Of a stretch of 64,000 nucleotides of DNA, positions 62,320 through 64,000 are shown piece by piece; position 1 is the first letter of the stretch, and each line of letters opens with the position of its first letter. The stretch is from Vitis vinifera. Lineage: Eukaryota; Streptophyta; Magnoliopsida; Vitales; Vitaceae. The position numbers and the translations under genes were made by a program. Below the pieces are notes generated by a model. That model had not been told where the DNA came from. It made no database searches and was given only the letters and a program-made list of their open reading frames with translations. The stretch is from contig NC_081822.1 of assembly GCF_030704535.1 (NCBI RefSeq), forward strand, positions 10,037,001 to 10,101,000, read 5' to 3'.

Positions 62320-64000
62320 TTTATTTTTTTTTTATAGGCAAATATCCATTGTATTAACAGTGCCTAGCAAAAAAAAGCATGAAGGTATACATGGCATATA
62401 CAAGAAAACCAAGAGGTCATATAAAATGGATGAACACACAAAAAACAACACTCACCCATTACATAGAGCTCAAGTAATCAATAAAGTACAACAGAGACAT
62501 AGAATAATCTCCTCTATACATTCCGACTCACTCCAAAAAATTATACGTAAATTCTTGTTTGATTATTTGATATGTTTTTTCAATATTCCCAAATTTTCAT
62601 GTATTTATCTCCTTTCATACAATCAAAATAGGCATAAAAGAGTAACTTTCTAAGTTTTCTTCCTCTTTTTTTGAATAAATGATCCATGTTAGGCTAGGGA
62701 TGACAATGGATCATGTCGTGTCGAGGTAAGAAAAAGTGAAAATTTACTCAACCCGGATACAACCTATTTAATAATCATGTTTGGATGACTTGAGACAAAC
62801 ATGATCCATTTATTACATGGGTAACACAACACAACTCATTTAAACTGATTTGTGTCAGAATTGACACAAATAACCCATTAACACAATTCTAACACATTAA
62901 CAAGATTCTAACTCATTGACACAATTTTAACTCGTTGAAGTTATTAACAGTTGAAGTTATTAACATGATTCTAATCCGTTTAACCTATTTTTAATTTTTA
63001 ATTTTTAATATTTAAATATATCATTTTAAAATACTTTTCAGTTGTTTTAACTTTTAAGTTCTAATTTTTTTGAAATCTTAATTAATTTAGTTATATAATT
63101 TTAATTGTAATAAGTTTATAAGATAAAAACAAATTAAAATTTTAATTCTATAGTTGTTTAATGTTTTAGTTATAAAATATTTTTAATCTTTATAATGAAA
63201 TATACAAAATTTTACTTAATTAGTTAGTTAATCTTTTTAACTATATGATACTTATAGTTAAAAAATATATTTTAAATTTTTATAATTTTTAAATATATAT
63301 AAAATTAATAAATTTATATGGGTTAAATGGATTATAAACAGATCAATTTGACACAAATAAGTAAATGGGTCAATTTGACATGAATAAGTAAATGGGTTAA
63401 GTATTTAAACTCGAACATCGCCCATTTATTAAAGGAGATATATGGGTTGAAATGATTACACCCAACCTAAAACCGCTAAAATCCATGTTGTTTTTGAGTC
63501 ATGTTATCGTGTTGTGTCAAAATTGTCACCCTTAATGCCAACACAAGAAGGTTTTCTTTATTGAGGAGTGCATTACCTACTCAATTCCAAACAAAGAGAA
63601 AATCAATTACCATAAGATTACCACTTTCAAGCGGTGAAGCATGATGCAATCAACCGTTTTTTCTTATTTTTCACACAGCTTTTATTCAACATCATTCATC
63701 CCCTTCTTTTAAGCTAGTCCAACATCAATAGAACCCAAGGATTTCAAAAAACATTGACTCTCAATAGAACCCAAGGATTCCAAACAATATTAGAAAGGAA
63801 GGTCTTTGTACTTCCATTGGCCAATGAAGAATAGAGAGATTCCACTGAGAAAATACCATACTTCAAGATCAATCAAACCAATTTATCCTCAACATCCTTG
63901 ACAATTGACTACAATTGCAATTGCCTAAAAAAAGCCTTCACCCCCTCTAACTCCCAATCTTGGAGTTGTCTTGAGAAATGAGGAACCCAACATCCCTATT
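62320..64000 (-). mobile_element. L1-type LINE ORF2 end, interrupted and running off the right edge
   Basis: Minus-strand frames from the right edge give DWELEGVKAFF, GIFSVESLYSSLANGSTK and IVWNPWVL, then a decayed zinc-finger region (IMLHRLKVVILW) and IFSLFGIE. After an inserted element (62694-63534) the frame resumes with GSFIHSKKE, IIKQEFTYNFLE and GMYRGDYSMSLLYFIDYL. It ends in an A-rich tail (T run near 62321-62333). Stops are frequent. Order and wording match plant LINE RT C-termini. Confidence 0.78.
62694..63534. mobile_element. hAT-like non-autonomous element inside the LINE
   Basis: The ends TAGGGATGACAAT and ATTGTCACCCTTA are inverted repeats (11 of 13) of the TAGGGGTGACAAT type common to plant hAT elements. 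Subterminal GTGTCG and TTGTGTCAAA motifs fit. Flanks ATGTTAGG and ATGCCAAC could be a degraded 8-bp target duplication. The interior is AT-rich and non-coding. The LINE frame is broken exactly here. Confidence 0.68.

Overview
The window is nuclear DNA of a flowering plant. It has spliced genes with long AT-rich introns, plant-only protein families (BELL homeodomain, DA1, LysM receptor kinase, PPR, GATL), and plant LTR retrotransposons, LINEs and MITEs. The proteins look like those of a woody eudicot. The style of the repeats reminds me of grapevine (Vitis), but I cannot prove the species from sequence alone. No rRNA, tRNA or CRISPR array was recognised.

Layout from left to right. (1) 314-1357, minus: first coding exon of a SAWTOOTH/BLH2-type BELL homeobox gene that runs off the left edge; its leader carries short upstream ORFs. 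(2) 1.5-8.2 kb: intergenic, AT-rich, with a degraded MITE, a C homopolymer and a 58-bp-period degenerate tandem array. (3) about 8.3-22.8 kb, plus: a complete DA1-type gene (UIM-LIM-HEMMH peptidase), rebuilt here from 11 coding exons (479 codons). Its introns hold PBS-bearing repeats, a LINE tail, a decayed copy of its own exon 7, a Ty3/gypsy remnant and a 323-bp MITE. (4) 23.3-25.1 kb, minus: single-exon LysM receptor of the LYK4/LYK5 type with a pseudokinase, preceded by a cluster of W-boxes. (5) 26.8-27.4 kb, minus: CML41-type calmodulin-like gene. (6) 28.8-33.9 kb, plus: decayed Ty1/copia element with both LTRs, probably inside an older inverted-repeat element. (7) 35.1-37.9 kb, plus: 939-residue P-class PPR gene like Arabidopsis At1g19290. 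(8) 38-45 kb: no gene recognised. (9) 45.2-46.3 kb, minus: intronless GATL family 8 glycosyltransferase. (10) 46.4-64 kb: gene-poor, with a roughly 490-bp tandem duplication, a LINE holding an inverted double TRIM, and a second LINE interrupted by a hAT-like element.

The genes are unlinked in pathway. BLH2 and DA1 act on organ shape and size. The LYK pseudokinase and CML41 are neighbours whose relatives act in immune and calcium signalling. The PPR protein acts in organelle RNA metabolism, and GATL in wall polysaccharide synthesis. No operon-like logic applies.

The most unusual structure is at 56030-56882. Two miniature LTR retrotransposons (TRIMs) are joined head to head, and the whole inverted dimer is flanked by one 5-bp target duplication inside a LINE, which itself has a 13-bp target duplication. 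Exon coordinates, LTR boundaries and target duplications were read by eye and deserve an alignment check.
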